Assembly: GCA_022376465.1 (NCBI GenBank)
Contig: JACDTU010000001.1
Span: 1,240,001-1,304,000, forward strand
DNA: 64,000 bases
From: Cubamyces lactineus
Taxonomy: Eukaryota; Basidiomycota; Agaricomycetes; Polyporales; Polyporaceae
Direction of reading: 5' to 3'
Shown piece after piece: positions 12,535 to 26,758 of the stretch (positions are counted from its first letter, which is position 1; every line of letters starts with the position of its first letter). The notes under the pieces are model-generated. The model saw only the letters and a list, made by a program, of their open reading frames with translations, had not been told where the DNA came from and made no database searches. The translations under genes and the position numbers were made by a program.

Positions 12535-12669
12535 GATCAGGATATCAGGAGAAGTTGAGAGAGAAAGAGAGAGAAACTGGCGACAGCTGGGATCAACGAC
12601 GCGATTGCATGTCGTTTATATATGGAAGGTGGCTCTCAGGGTCGTAATCCACCCGCGAAAACAAAAACA

Positions 12670-12743
12670 TACTTTGCCCAGGTTCGAACTGAAGACCTCC
12701 GAAGAAGGTAACTACGTGCAAAACCCGACTGCGCCATCAATCT
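12670..12743 (-). tRNA. Degenerate tRNA-like sequence (tRNA relic or SINE head)
   Basis: On the minus strand an A-box-like tggcgcagtcgg (12736-12725) is followed at tRNA spacing by a B-box-like agttcgaacct. The T stem-loop can form with two G-U pairs, and the D stem mostly pairs. The seven bases before the A-box (agattga) do not pair with the expected 3' acceptor strand (caaagta), and no clean anticodon stem is seen. The body resembles elongator tRNA-Met. Read as a decayed tRNA or tRNA-derived element, not a working gene. It lies in the Arp3 promoter region. Confidence 0.4.
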
Positions 12744-12851
12744 CTATGAGATTGCGCTTGTATAACCATATATGTCGAGGTGATTCGGTCTATTATCTCG
12801 CGCGTGCTGCGACGCTCATGCGCGGTCTGCGTAGGTCTGCACGCTACAACC

Positions 12852-14614
12852 ATGTCCCTCCTCGCCCCCATCATCTGCGACAACGGCACGGGCTATTCCA
12901 AAGTCGGGTACGTGGGTTCAACTGGTATTACATCTGTATGAATGCTTAGCTACCTACACAGATTCGCCGGCAATTCGGATCCGTCGTTGTGAGTGTCCTC
13001 AGTGCCAAATCCCAAATCCCTTGATGCCACTTACACGCGAGCCAGTGTATTCCCGACCGCTATAACAACGCGTGGGCCCGCTGCGCAACCCAGTCGAACT
13101 GGCCCCGCACTTCCCTCGAAGCCTGGCCATCTTGCGTCGAAGCGCGGCGTCGAGGATCTTGACTTCTTCATCGGCGATGAGGCCGTCGCCAACGCGCAGA
13201 CCCCAGGGTATGGCATCAACTACCCCATCCGCCATGGCCAGATTGAGAACTGGGACCATATGGAGCGGTACTGGGAGCAGACGATCTTCAAATACCTGCG
13301 CGCGGAGCCCGAGGACCATTACTTTCTCTTGGTGCGTGCTCTATCGCGCATATACTCGCACGCACCCTGCGTGAGCGCATGATTCGATTGATCATGCATG
13401 ATACGTAGACTGAACCCCCACTCAACCCGCCTGAGAACCGTGAACAAACCGCGGAGATCTTCTTCGAGTCGTTCAACATCAAGGGCCTGTATATCGCTGT
13501 ACAGGCTGTCCTTGCTCTGGCCGCTTCGTGGTCCTCAAACCGCGTTACCGACCGTACACTCACGGGCACGGTCATTGACTCCGGAGATGGTGTCACGCAT
13601 GTCATCCCATGCGCGGAGGGGTACGTGATCGGAAGCGCGATCAAGCATATTCCTATCGCCGGTCGCGACATCACGCAATTCGTCTTGAATCTCCTCCGTG
13701 AGCGCGGGGAGCTCACAAACGTTCCTCCCGAGGAGCACCTGAAGATTGCTGGGAAAATCAAGGAGAACTACAGCTACGTCTGCCAGGACATCGTAAAGGA
13801 GTTCCGGAAGTACGACCAAGAGCCGTACAAGTACTTTGCGCGTTACGAGGGTGAACATGCGGTTACCGGTCGGGTGCGTGGACTCTGTTGCGTAGGTTGT
13901 GCGAGACGATTATTGACGAATGAGGCAGAAATACGAGCTCGACGTCGGCTACGAGCGATTCCTTGCGCCTGAGATATTCTTCAACCCTGAGATCTATTCA
14001 TCCGACTTTTTGACTCCTCTGCCTGAAGTCGTCGACAACGTGATCCAGCAGTCCCCCATAGATGTTCGTCGTGGACTCTATAAGGTCTGTCATCCCGTTC
14101 AGTCCCGGTGACAGACAGTCGTCTCACTCTTGGTCATGGTAGAACATTGTGCTCTCTGGCGGCTCCACCATGTTCCAGCATTTTGGACAGCGTCTCAAAC
14201 GTGACATTAAGCAGATTGTTGATCGACGTCTGGACGCCAGTGCAGCTGCCAGTGGCAGCCAGCAGAGAGTATGTGCCGATATTATCTATCGTCATGTGAA
14301 CCCAATAGCTGACTCCCTGCCAGTCCTCGGGTGTCGACGTCGAGGTCATCTCTCACAAGCGTCAACGGTTGGTTTTCACTGTAATATTGACAGCCACTCG
14401 CATGCTAACTTCCGTCTGTCAGCTACGCTGTCTGGTTCGGTGGCTCCCTGCTTGCGTCTTTGGTACGGCTCCTTGCAGTGACATCGCATACGTGCCCTCC
14501 GCTGACTCCACCTCCTAGCCCGAGTTCTACTCGTTCTGCCACACGAAGGCCCAATACGACGAGGTCGGTCCGAGCATCTGCAGGCGGTACCAGATCTTCG
14601 GCAGCGCGACTTGA
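12852..14614 (+). CDS. ARP3: Actin-related protein 3 (Arp2/3 complex)
   Basis: Actin-fold subunit of the Arp2/3 complex, which nucleates branched actin filaments in the cytoplasm (endocytic patches, polarised growth). Nine exons total 1296 nt (431 aa): 12852-12907, 12962-12988, 13046-13331, 13409-13873, 13929-14084, 14143-14268, 14324-14367, 14423-14462, 14519-14614. Actin-family signatures: [16 protein letters not shown] at the N-terminus (nucleotide-binding loop), [31 protein letters not shown], and the C-terminal WFGGSLLA. Arp3-specific features include the ITTRGP region, [16 protein letters not shown] and the C-terminal [15 protein letters not shown]. Length fits Arp3 rather than actin (about 375) or Arp2 (about 390). 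It sits in the spacer of the inverted duplication, outside the repeats, and looks intact. Confidence 0.96.
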
Positions 14615-14841
14615 ACGTGCCTTTAGACCTCCCAGAAGGATGTATGTCACCAGCCGGAATGGAATATCAATGTAGTTTATGCTGCTCGCGTGCGGGCGCA
14701 AGGAATGTGATAGGTCATATACCACGAAGCCTGCCTTCTCTGAGTGCGACTACAATGATTGTGCTACAAGTACATGTACACGTATCCTTTCTCGTCCGCC
14801 TTACTCGTCGTCCGCCTAAACATAGAGCCCCAGGTAAACGA

Positions 14842-17604
<2,763 letters not shown>

Positions 17605-17816
17605 GCTAGGGAGGGTGGCTGGACCAGCAGCGATAGACAGTCACCGCAGGTCACGGTCCACGCTTCGTCATCTCACCAGTGTCGATGGACTCAGTCATGC
17701 ACAGGTCCGCACCAGCACCACTTCTGGCTCGAGAGAGCCTCGCCAATGGCCACCCAGCCCCAGCAGCTCAGTCCAAGTGGGACACATCTGAGCTACAGAC
17801 AGGGAATTGCATACTA

Positions 17817-17896
17817 GCTGTACTGCTCAGGGCTGAGTGCAAGCTCAAGACGACCAATTTCAGCCATGATCAGGCGTCGGCGCTTCACTGCACGCG
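17817..17896 (-). repeat. Short dispersed repeat R, copy 2
   Basis: Reverse-complement match of 6272-6369, lacking about 20 bases near the middle. It lies in the 366 bp between the SelO and gene C start codons, just outside the inner boundary of arm 2. The equivalent position beside gene B has no copy. Confidence 0.75.
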
Positions 17897-17970
17897 GTTG
17901 TTGATGCTTCGGATCCAGCTGTCGCCAGTTTCTCTCTCTTTCTCTCTCTACTTCTCCTGATATCCTGATC

Positions 17971-20550
17971 ATGGACACTGACAGCGACTCAGACGACAAT
18001 CGTGACCGTGGATATTTCTATTGGGTACAGAGTATGTTACATCAACCTTGTTGCCAACTATTGAGCTGACGACCTCCACCGCCCAGAGGAAGGTTCGTTT
18101 CTGGTCCATCTCAAATCCTACGCGTAACTCCATGCCTGCACAGCGACGCGGGTGTCGTGGGAGGCACCATACATCGGCGATTACGACAAGAGGCTAGCCA
18201 GTGCCATCTTGAGCATGAAGAAGGAGGCCAATGGCACGCCGTACAAGAACATCCTCCCAATCATTCAGAGTTCCGGTACAGGCAAGTCTCGACTTGCCCA
18301 CGAAGTCGCCAAATTCTTCGTGACGATACCAATGAATATACGCCCTGCCGGCGACTTCACGGGTATGTATGCGCGTGCGCATCATGCTCGAACCCGCTCT
18401 ACTGACAACAAAGTCTGGGACAGCATATCCGTACCCTGATCGTGAAGCTCGCCGAGTAATGCACGCCGCAAAAAGGAAGAATACGCATGGATTGCTCCTC
18501 GCCTTTTGGACAGAAGTGTTCCGCATCACAGCGGAATACATCGCGGAATTCTCCTCGGGAACCGTCTTCACAGATGAAACAGAGCTTGCTGTGGCGTGGA
18601 GACGCTACCTCGAGGAGAACGATCGTGCGATCCGGCGGCAGCTGTATGCTCGTGCGAAGCAGGCAAGTCGTTGTTTCTGGCGTATGGGAGGGCATGTTTC
18701 TCACGTTGCCTGAGTGCAGTCCGCTTTGCGAGTCGTGGAGAATCTGAATCGCGAGCTGGAGTCGGTGCATCCGACTCGCACGATCTGGGATGAACATAGA
18801 CGTGCGCAAGAGATCCGCGAGAGACTGAAGGCAAATGCCTCTGAGGACGGCCCCCGCCGCCTTGCAGCTGCGATACGGTCCCGTCTAGCGCACGACTTCA
18901 AGAATCCAGACGTTGTCATTCTGATCTACATCGACGAGGTGTCTGATGTGTCCACCATGGAACTTGGAGACCGTCTGAAGACCACTGTCTACGATGCGTT
19001 GTTGGACAGCTTCACCGATCTAGGCCCCTCAGAACCCATATTCCTGCTGACCATGACCACCGACCCGTTCGTCGTGCGGCGGACTGGCTCACCAATCCGA
19101 CACCAGAAAGCGTACACCCAACTCCCTTTCGATGTGCCCCTTTCCGGACCCCTCTTCACTCCCGGCACAGTGACAGTGGGCGATGTTGCAGAACCGACAT
19201 TCATGGCCAAGTTTGGGCGACCATTGTGAGGCGTTGATTGTTCGTTCGCGTTGCATGGTAACTGACTGGATGTTCAGGTTTGCGACACGTCTCCTTGCCG
19301 CCCAAACGCACGATCTTCAAGCTGTCATCCTGGAGACCGTATCTTTCGCTCTCGTCAAGCTCGTTTGCTGCATCTTTCCTTATCGGTTCATAGACGAAGA
19401 CGGCGCCAGTGAGAAGATGATCTGGGCTATCTTGAGCACACGCTTGCACTTGGAGTTCGACCTTGCACGCGCTGCGTCGCGGAGTCTGACGGAGTCGCTG
19501 GTCTGCAGCCACATGCGCCTCATATACGACATGCCGACCCATAACGAGTTCATTGATTCTGGAACGTCGTCGGAACCGCTCCTGGTAGAGGCCGCAGCGT
19601 GGGCGATGAACACAAAGAGTATAAAGTGGCTGGTCGACCTTGCGCAGTTCGTCCAGGATGGGCGCCTCCACACAGGCCCGCGTGGTGAGCTCGCGGCCCG
19701 TACGCTCCTCACGTTCGCGTACGACCGTGCGGGCACTCTACACAGTGGTCCCGAGGAGGAGCGAACGTCGTACAGCCGTGCGGTGCCGGTCGTCGTGTTC
19801 CTCCGTGCACTCTTCGCGGACAGATGGCATGACACGGTGCTGGAGAGCGCACCTGCCGGTGCGCCGCCGCTGCAGGACGCCTTTGCGGACGCCTTCGTGC
19901 GCTTCACACACTTCTTTCCTCACGACGGCGATGGCACTCTCGATGTCAACGATGGGCTGGCGGCCATGGTGCGCGGATGTGCGCTTCTGATCAATCCCCG
20001 GCGAGACTTTGCCGATATCGCGGTTCCGATTGTCATGGGTGATGCTCCGCTCGACACAGATGTGATGTCGTACATGTTCATCCAACTGAAGACAGGCTAC
20101 GAGCCCTCGTGCGCACCCGCAGCGGACGACATGGACGAGATGTTCGACGGCTTGGCGCACAAGCACCCTATTATCCACCTGGTGATGCAGCTGGAGGCCG
20201 ACCACGGCCGTGCAGCGATGACGAAGACTTCAGACAGCAGCGACGGGGAGGGGCCCAACGAAGAGAAACCTGGGCCTGGGCACGCCTGTTACAAACTCGC
20301 CGCGTACGGCTGCTCACCGGCGGTTTACAAGGTCATCGATGAGGAGAACAAAGAGCACTATGCATCTCTCTTGTCGACCGATCCGATCGTCTCACAACAT
20401 GCCCGTCAAGATGCGATGGGCATTGCGCACGTCCAACGCATGAAGGCAGCATGGGATCGTATACCGGCGTGCTATGATTGGGCAGCGGATCCTGTGTTGC
20501 AAGGTGCCGAGTCTGTTGAGCATCCCGTGGAAGGAGTGTTCGTTGCTTGA
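17971..20550 (+). CDS. Gene C: P-loop NTPase with nuclease-like C-terminus, intact
   Basis: Exons 17971-18031, 18144-18362, 18424-18662, 18720-19225, 19278-20550 give 765 aa. A 6-nt micro-exon at 18087-18092 would also fit and give 767. Walker A is IIQSSGTGKSRLAHEVA (near residue 60), with Gln where G/A is usual. Walker B is VILIYIDEVSD (near 243). A conserved LPFDVPLSGPLFTPGTVTVGD block follows, then a long alpha-helical region. Near residues 586-611, DIAVPIVM is followed by YMFIQLK, which resembles the D-(x)n-QxK core of Mrr-like PD-(D/E)xK nucleases. The C-terminal region has an acidic insert and AYGCSPAVYKVI. The fourth exon is entered through a GC-AG intron (gcaagt at 18663). P-loop plus nuclease is the plan of Crinkler/RHS-type effectors; activity here is unproven. 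Compared with D it lacks the first ~146 residues and has an acidic leader instead. Confidence 0.82.
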
Positions 20551-21065
20551 AGGTCTGCTAGCTATTGTCCCGACGTACGAACATCGTTGCGTCCTTCTAG
20601 TGATTGTGATGAACTTCTCGTGCTCCCTTTTTGTGATCGTTATTGCAACTATCGTCTTCATTGTGTATGTGCACGTTTCCGCGACCACGTGTTGCATATC
20701 ATCTCGCTGCGCCATGTGCTTGACTATACAGACCTCCAACTTCAGTGCTTTCGGTTGACGTGGTCCTGCGACTCCTGCCGTGTTCGAGCGCTAAATCATG
20801 ACAGACGCCTGGTTACAAGCCGGCCGGCAGAAGTCCGGCAACCTGAGCGACCTTGTGCTCGACCTTGTGCTTCCTTGTGCATCTCCTTGTGTGGAACCAT
20901 CGATTATCGATCCGCTGCAGGCTGAGGTAGCTCTAAGCTATATATCGCGACGGACGGCACATCCAGCTCAACAACTTTCTGTGTTACCCTCCCCCGTATC
21001 GTCCTATTCACCCTCTATCGAACTCAGTCAGCACATAACTTCCATCCCACCATCGACGCGGCACC
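20551..21065. other. Spacer between genes C and D, promoter of D
   Basis: No gene is supported. A ctatatat box at 20938-20945 lies about 120 bp before the D start codon and is the best core-promoter candidate. The corresponding bases in arm 1 read ctatacgt. The spacer is a diverged homologue of 9503-9954. Confidence 0.45.
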
Positions 21066-24000
21066 ATGAACGTTTCTCCTACCGTGGAGTCTCTGCTCGC
21101 AGAGATCGACCGTGTCGTTTGGACAACAGGGAAATTATCGTTTGAACGTATTACTGCGAAAGATGATAGGATGTCCGATGAGGCGCATCTCGCAGCCGAC
21201 AAGGAGGTGTTTCCTATCCTCCGCGCATACCGTACACCGCTGAGCCCTGGTAATGGACTCGCTGCTTTACTCAACATCGTATCCAGTGCAAGCGCCGAAC
21301 CCTTTCTGACACGCAAGGGCAGTATCTCCGACATATGGAACGATGTCGAGGACTTGCAATTGGGGCAACTCGTCTGCAAGCTGCTCGACACTCTGATCGC
21401 GCAGGGCGAACAAGGCACGTTCAAGGAGGTCCGGCGGTTCAGTGAGTGCATCATAACCTCAATTCACTCTGTAGCGCTCATCCATTCTCCTCAGAGCTAT
21501 TCCACAACTCTTTCCACTTCGACGCCACAGAATTGCCTGCAGAGGCTTTGAACGAACGTACGTGGCCTTTGCTCGGACATACCCGTCGAAACAGCTGATG
21601 CGAGCCCACGCAATGTATCCATCACCCCTCAGGCCAGGGTGCGTACTGCTTGCCTACGATTTGGCCAGCGTTTACATAGTGACTGCTTGTGATGATCTAG
21701 CGACCATAACAGCGTGGGGCACGCCATTCGTCGGAGAGTATCACCAATATCTCTATAAGTGTATCATGGACATCAAGGCGGGAAAAACCTCAAAGCGCAG
21801 CTACCACAACATCCTGCCCATCATCCAGAGCTCGGGAACTGGCAAGTCCAGACTGGCTCATGAGGTTGCGAGTCTCATCTTCACGCTACCGCTCAACTTT
21901 CATGGACGGCTGGAGAATAAGAGCAGTGGTGAGTTATCATCTCATGATGTGCGTGAATGACAATGTCCATATTTGTGCAGTCTACCCGGAGCCTGACGGA
22001 AACGTCGCCGAGTACCTGACAGCTACGAGTGATCGAAAGCCGGCCAAAGCGCGACATCGATGCTTTCTGCGCAGCCTGATAAAGACTGCGCTCGAGTATC
22101 TGGAAAAGATGCCGTCCGACGAGACATACAAATCGTTCAGTGACCTCGCGTCCGCCTGGCGAGCATACCTGTCAGAGTCCGGTGGAGCTACGGAAAGTAG
22201 GCGGGCGGAGATGAACAAGAAGTGTGTTGCGGTCAGTCGGAATCTACGATGCGATTGTCCGTCTGGAGCTCACCCGTCAACGTAGAATGCGCCGCCGATG
22301 GACAATTTCCCGAAAGAGGCAGAATCCGAGTTTTACCTGAAGAACGGTCTCCAGCCCCTGGTGGATGCAATCAAAAGCCGTGTCTCTCCGGACGTGACTG
22401 CTCCCTCAATCTTGATCCTCTTCACACTCGACGAAGTAGATGGATTGTCAAGCGTCTCCGTTGATGACGGATCAACATGTTACGACGCCCTGCTCTCCGC
22501 GCTACAAGACTTTGGCTCGCATAACCCGTACTTCGTTATCACACTCTCAACACACTCGCGCCTCGACCTTCACGCTCCCACGCATCGTCGCGTCCACTCT
22601 GCGCGTGGCGCAGATCCTTACGCTTTCCACCAGGCTCCCTGGACAGAGGTGCCCTTTGACTGCAGTATCAGCCTGCGAGGGCAACCGATATACACGCCCG
22701 GTACAATCACGCTGGACGATGCTGCGATGCCTGAGTATATGGCGAAGTATGGAAGACCGGTGTACGTCGTCACCCTGTGATCCCATGTATGCTTAGCTGA
22801 GAATATCAACAGCTTCGACGCGCGCTTGCAGGCGGTCAGGAAATCTGGGCTGCAAGGCTCTGTTGCCGGGATCGTCGACTTCGCCTTCACGAAACTCGTC
22901 GATCGTACTCCCGAACAATATTCCCATATTTCCCGTGTCCACAATGACACGACTGCCGATGTCAACATCCTATTCCTTGGGGTGGAACTGGCTGCTCTCG
23001 CCACGCGGGTTCTCCTCGACTTCGACATCAGCCGAGAGAGTGCACGCGACGTCATGCAGCATTTGCTATCCCATCATACGCTCATCGCGTTCAGCATCCC
23101 GCAGCACCGAGAGTACATGCGGGCAGGCACGCCGTCCGAGCCTATCCTCGCTCATGCTGCAGCCAAGCTGATGAACGAGTTCGGCTTGGACTTGGTGCGT
23201 AGCCTTACAGAAGGGTTCAAGCACGGGCTGTTGGACAAGGGCCAGCGGGGAGAGCTTGTTGCCCGGCTTCTCCTGATCTTCGCGCATGACAAGGCGCAGG
23301 CCCCGCAGCGCTCGCTGAGCGATCCTGCAGCGGCGACCAACTGGAGCCGGAAAGTCCCAGTGCTGACGTTCTTGAATGCTCTGTTCGCTGCGGACCACCA
23401 CGAGAAAATCCGGAATTGTTTCCCTGCCAATGCGCGTCACGTCAACCAGCCGGTCACTCTTGACAAGGCATTCGACGGGGCCTATGTACGCTTTTCGCAC
23501 TTCGTACGGCTCGGTAGCTCGGACATACTCGACACGCACGTGGGCGCCGCCGCGCTCGCACGGGGTATGGCGTTCCAAGGCTGCCACTTGCAGCCCAGCT
23601 GGGACATCGCGATCCCGGTGTTGATGAAGGATACGAAGATTGACCCCTCGCATGTCACGTTCATCCTCATCCAAGTCAAGGCACGAGCAACGAAGGCATC
23701 CGTGTATGTTAAACCCTCAAAAGGGATGATAGTGGGTCATCCCTGCATTATCATCGAAATGCACCTCGGCATTCGTGACGATGTCGACGCGGAAGGCAAC
23801 ACAAAACGATCCTCCACTGGTGTCGAGGTATATGAGCGCCCAGCAGCCCTTGAGCGCGATCTTCGGTCCGCTGGCAACGTGCCAGAGGGCCCTCGCTACG
23901 AGGTCAAGGCGTATGGTTGCTCATCCGAGATCTACGGGGTCATAGGATCTCAACAAGAGTACCAATACGCCTCTCTACTCGCTACTCGCGGCGTATTCGA

Positions 24001-24115
24001 CGAGCATGCGAGGCGGGAGCAGGTATACCTAGATTGTGTTCAACGGATGAAGCCTGTGTGGGAGCGGAACCAGCCGTGCTTCGACTGGGCTGATGATGCG
24101 GAACTCTATCGCTAA
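21066..24115 (+). CDS. Gene D: long P-loop NTPase with nuclease-like C-terminus, intact
   Basis: Exons 21066-21441, 21495-21557, 21713-21928, 21981-22231, 22286-22761, 22813-24115 give 894 aa in a continuous frame. The first ~146 residues (MNVSPTVESLLAEIDRVVW onward, rich in leucine helices) are shared only with gene A. Then come WGTPFVGEYHQY, Walker A IIQSSGTGKSRLAHEVA, Walker B LILFTLDEVDGL, and the VPFDCSISLRGQPIYTPGTI block equivalent to that in C. After a helical region, WDIAIPVLM followed by FILIQVKAR forms the nuclease-like core. AYGCSSEIYGVIGS near the end matches AYGCSPAVYKVI in C. All residues that gene A has lost are kept here. C and D are in tandem, 515 bp apart. Role unknown; a cytosolic or nuclear ATP-driven nucleic-acid enzyme, or a secreted-type effector without a signal peptide, are both possible. 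Confidence 0.82.
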
Positions 24116-24800
24116 CTCGCTGCTGGCCGGACTTAGTCAAGGAATGAGAGGTGGGGTCCCCATGCGTATGTATATGACGAATTGTGCGGCAAAGTGCTGT
24201 GAACGTGTGGCAACTGGAGTACGCCCCAATATGGGGAGCGAAATGATGGAATGTATTTGTATATCACCAATGGCATATGACATCGTACGTGTTCGACATG
24301 GTTCTATGGAGCGGCGCGTGCGGTGGCAGCAAAGACTAGAAGGGTGAATGCTCTCTACTAGGAGCCGTCCCAGTCGCTTTTCTCAGAACTGATGCGGGCC
24401 GTCGCAGCATACGTGGTGACGCAGATGACAGCCAGATCAACCTAGATACAAACATACTCAGCGGAAGTGGTCGTCGAGCCCTCGAGTCAGGCTGATGAAC
24501 ACAGCACAGACGCCGACGAGGAGGGAGGTTTTCTCGTTCCCGCAGGTCACTACAGCCCCCACCGCATGCCTCCTTGAACTCGTGACTGGGAAGTCCGAGC
24601 TCGAAAAAAACTCCACCAGAAAAATCACACAGAACTCGGATGTTGGGTAGGACAGCGAGGACAGCGACCAAGAGTTGTACCATGGACCAAGTGAACGTAG
24701 ATCGGGAGCGCTCCCATTGGACCTTGCTCAATGTGTGCGCACGGTGACAAAAGCTCAGAAAATACTATCACTGCACCTCTTAGCCGAAGCACGAGCGATA
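24116..24800. other. Intergenic: convergent 3' ends of gene D and Atg17
   Basis: The first ~50 bp still belong to arm 2. The rest is unique. A short minus-strand frame (about 24336-24731) begins with a hydrophobic stretch but lacks other support, so I call nothing here. Confidence 0.4.
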
Positions 24801-26758
24801 TTACAGGCTTTGACTCGCCCCTATACCGATCTCGACGCCGCTCACCCGCTGCTGCGCCTTCGTTGACTCGTACGTCAGATGCACAGATACAGACAGAGCA
24901 CCTTTGGTCCAACGTACCTCCTCTATGAGATCGTTCTCAATCTCCGGCAGCGTCTCGAGAGGCTCGTCGTTCCACGTTGACACCGTCCACCGATTGGGCG
25001 GGGTCTCGATGTACAAGCAGACGTCTTCCGGAATATACTGCCCGTGCTCGGCCTGGAACTGCGCACGGAGGATACGTTCCTCTAGAGCCACAATAAGTCG
25101 CACATCGAGAAATAGCTCACGCCAGGGACAAGCGCACCTTCCACCATAGCGTCGAGCTCCGCCATCGTGTTCGCGACGACGCGCTGCGCGGCCTCGCGGT
25201 ACTGTCGCCGTCGCGCGAGCTCGAGCACGAGCTTATTGTATGCGTATTGATACGAAGTGTACTGGTGGTGCAGTTCCTCAAGTGGTCTGAGCTGCAAGTG
25301 TAGGTGCTCAAGGTGGTCCAAGCTCTCGATCTGTGTTGTTGGTCGGCACCTCGCATCCATTGAGCGATAGGCCCTGGCCACGCACCTCGACAGCATGCTG
25401 CTGCTCTAGCATATCCGTCATGATTATCCCGAGCTCATCTAGATCGGTCAGTATGCGGCGATGGATCTCTACCCATTCCTGGGCGGCCGTCTTGGTCTCC
25501 AACAAGTTGTTCCTGGAACGATGCATCACCTTCGGTGTGTGAACGCGAACGACGCATGCGAGCGGTGACATACCGATGGGCCTCTATTGAGCGAACGCCC
25601 TCCTCAAGTTCGATGATGATGCCAGGTAGTGCGTCTGCGTCTGAATTCATACCTACCAAAGACAGTCAACACATGGAGTGATCCGCGGAGGTGGCACTTG
25701 TATACCTTGCATATCGTCCTCGGTGAACTCCTCCCCTGCTTCAAAGTCGTGCATGGCGTTCTGCATATTGCCGTAGTGGTGGGCGAGCGACTCCAGATGC
25801 TTTGCCATCGTACTGGCAGTGTCCGCTTGTGCCTTGAACATTGCGCCGAAATCCAGGGGCTCACTTATTTCTGGCATCGAGATCCTGATTGCCTCTATTG
25901 CGCTCATCAAATCCTCGGGGTGGCAGCTTGTTTGGCCAAGAATTTTCTGCTGAACTGATGATTCTCAGAGAGACGAGTAGCCACATAGCAAGGACCTACG
26001 TCAAGATCTTGCCTGTCCTGCTCGATAGCATCCAACAGATCCTCTATTGCCCGCTCGTCCACGAAGTCATTCAGCGTCTTCCACCTACGCCTGTCCAATT
26101 TCTTGCTCTTCTTCTCGTCTAGCTTTGCGAGCGGTGACCTATTCCTAACGGTGTCTGTCGGACTTTGCCGTGGATCCGGGTTCGACTTGGGAAGGCCGAA
26201 AGGTGTACCGTCGTCCTCGGCCTCGTCCTCTGAGCCGTTTTGACTCCCAAATGGTGAGGAGTCGACGGATGTGGTGTGGAAGTCGGGCGGTACGTATTGA
26301 CTGGCCAGGGACTCAAGTACAGCGTCCAGCGCATCGCTACGTTGGCTGCGCAGAGTGTCCCATTCCTGCGAGTAGAGCATTCAAACCAAGTGGGCAGCAT
26401 GGCAAGAAGAGAGCGCACCTGTACTTGGCTCTCTAGCTCTGAGCGCTTCTGTTCTATACTCTTCGCTACTTGTGCAGCAAGCTACGAAGCGCGCTGTTCC
26501 AGTGCTGGCTACTTGCGGTTGACGTTGCATGCTCACCTTGAGCTGATCGAGGACGGCTTCGGACATCCAGCGAACCTGTGCGTCGAGGGCGAGAATGTCT
26601 ACTACGGTCTGTGCTGATGTGTTGGAGAGTGTATGTGCGTCTATGCACAACTGTTCGCCCTGCTGTAAAGCTTTCTTGGCTTGGCATACTAAGGAGACAA
26701 TGTGCGGTTGCTCAGAGGGAGAGCCTGCGGCAGGAGAACGTATGTCCTCATTCGACAT
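24801..26758 (-). CDS. ATG17: Autophagy-related protein Atg17
   Basis: Scaffold that gathers Atg1/Atg13 at the phagophore assembly site to start autophagy; a peripheral, coiled-coil cytoplasmic protein. The N-terminus reads HIVSLVCQAKKALQQGEQLC followed by DILALDAQVRWMSEAVLDQL, the characteristic fungal APG17 start. Next is a helical stretch with DALDAVLESLASQYVPPDFH, a disordered acidic linker (SSPFGSQNGSEDEAEDD), then WKTLNDFVDERAIEDLLDAIEQ. Later exons encode further helices (EPLDFGAMFKAQADTAS, NNLLETKTAAQEWVEIHRRI, ELARRRQYREAAQRVVA) and EDVCLYIETPPNRWTV near the end. About seven exons; the last donor (24912) is optional because reading through keeps the same frame and stop. The start is the ATG at 26758 preceding the conserved helix. 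Confidence 0.87.

Larger units (their letters stand above)
6370..12590 (+). repeat. Inverted duplication, arm 1 (genes A and B)
   Basis: The reverse complement of this arm matches 17915-24168. The inner half (9958-12590) mirrors 17915-20547 without any length difference: paired coordinates always add to 30505. The outer half (gene A and the A-B spacer) is clearly related to gene D and the C-D spacer but carries substitutions and indels. Inner identity stops at cgacagctgg (12581-12590). The arm lengths are about 6.2 kb. Confidence 0.92.
17915..24168 (-). repeat. Inverted duplication, arm 2 (genes C and D)
   Basis: Mirror of 6370-12590. The inner edge is ccagctgtcg at 17915 and the outer edge lies near 24168 (ccccatgcgtatg against the reverse complement of gcatacgcataggg in arm 1). 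Similarity is essentially complete across gene C and drops abruptly at its stop codon. Confidence 0.92.

Noticed and set aside
24336..24731. Minus-strand frame with a hydrophobic start after gene D
   Set aside because: No homology-like pattern, no splice support and a C-terminus of low complexity; probably non-coding.
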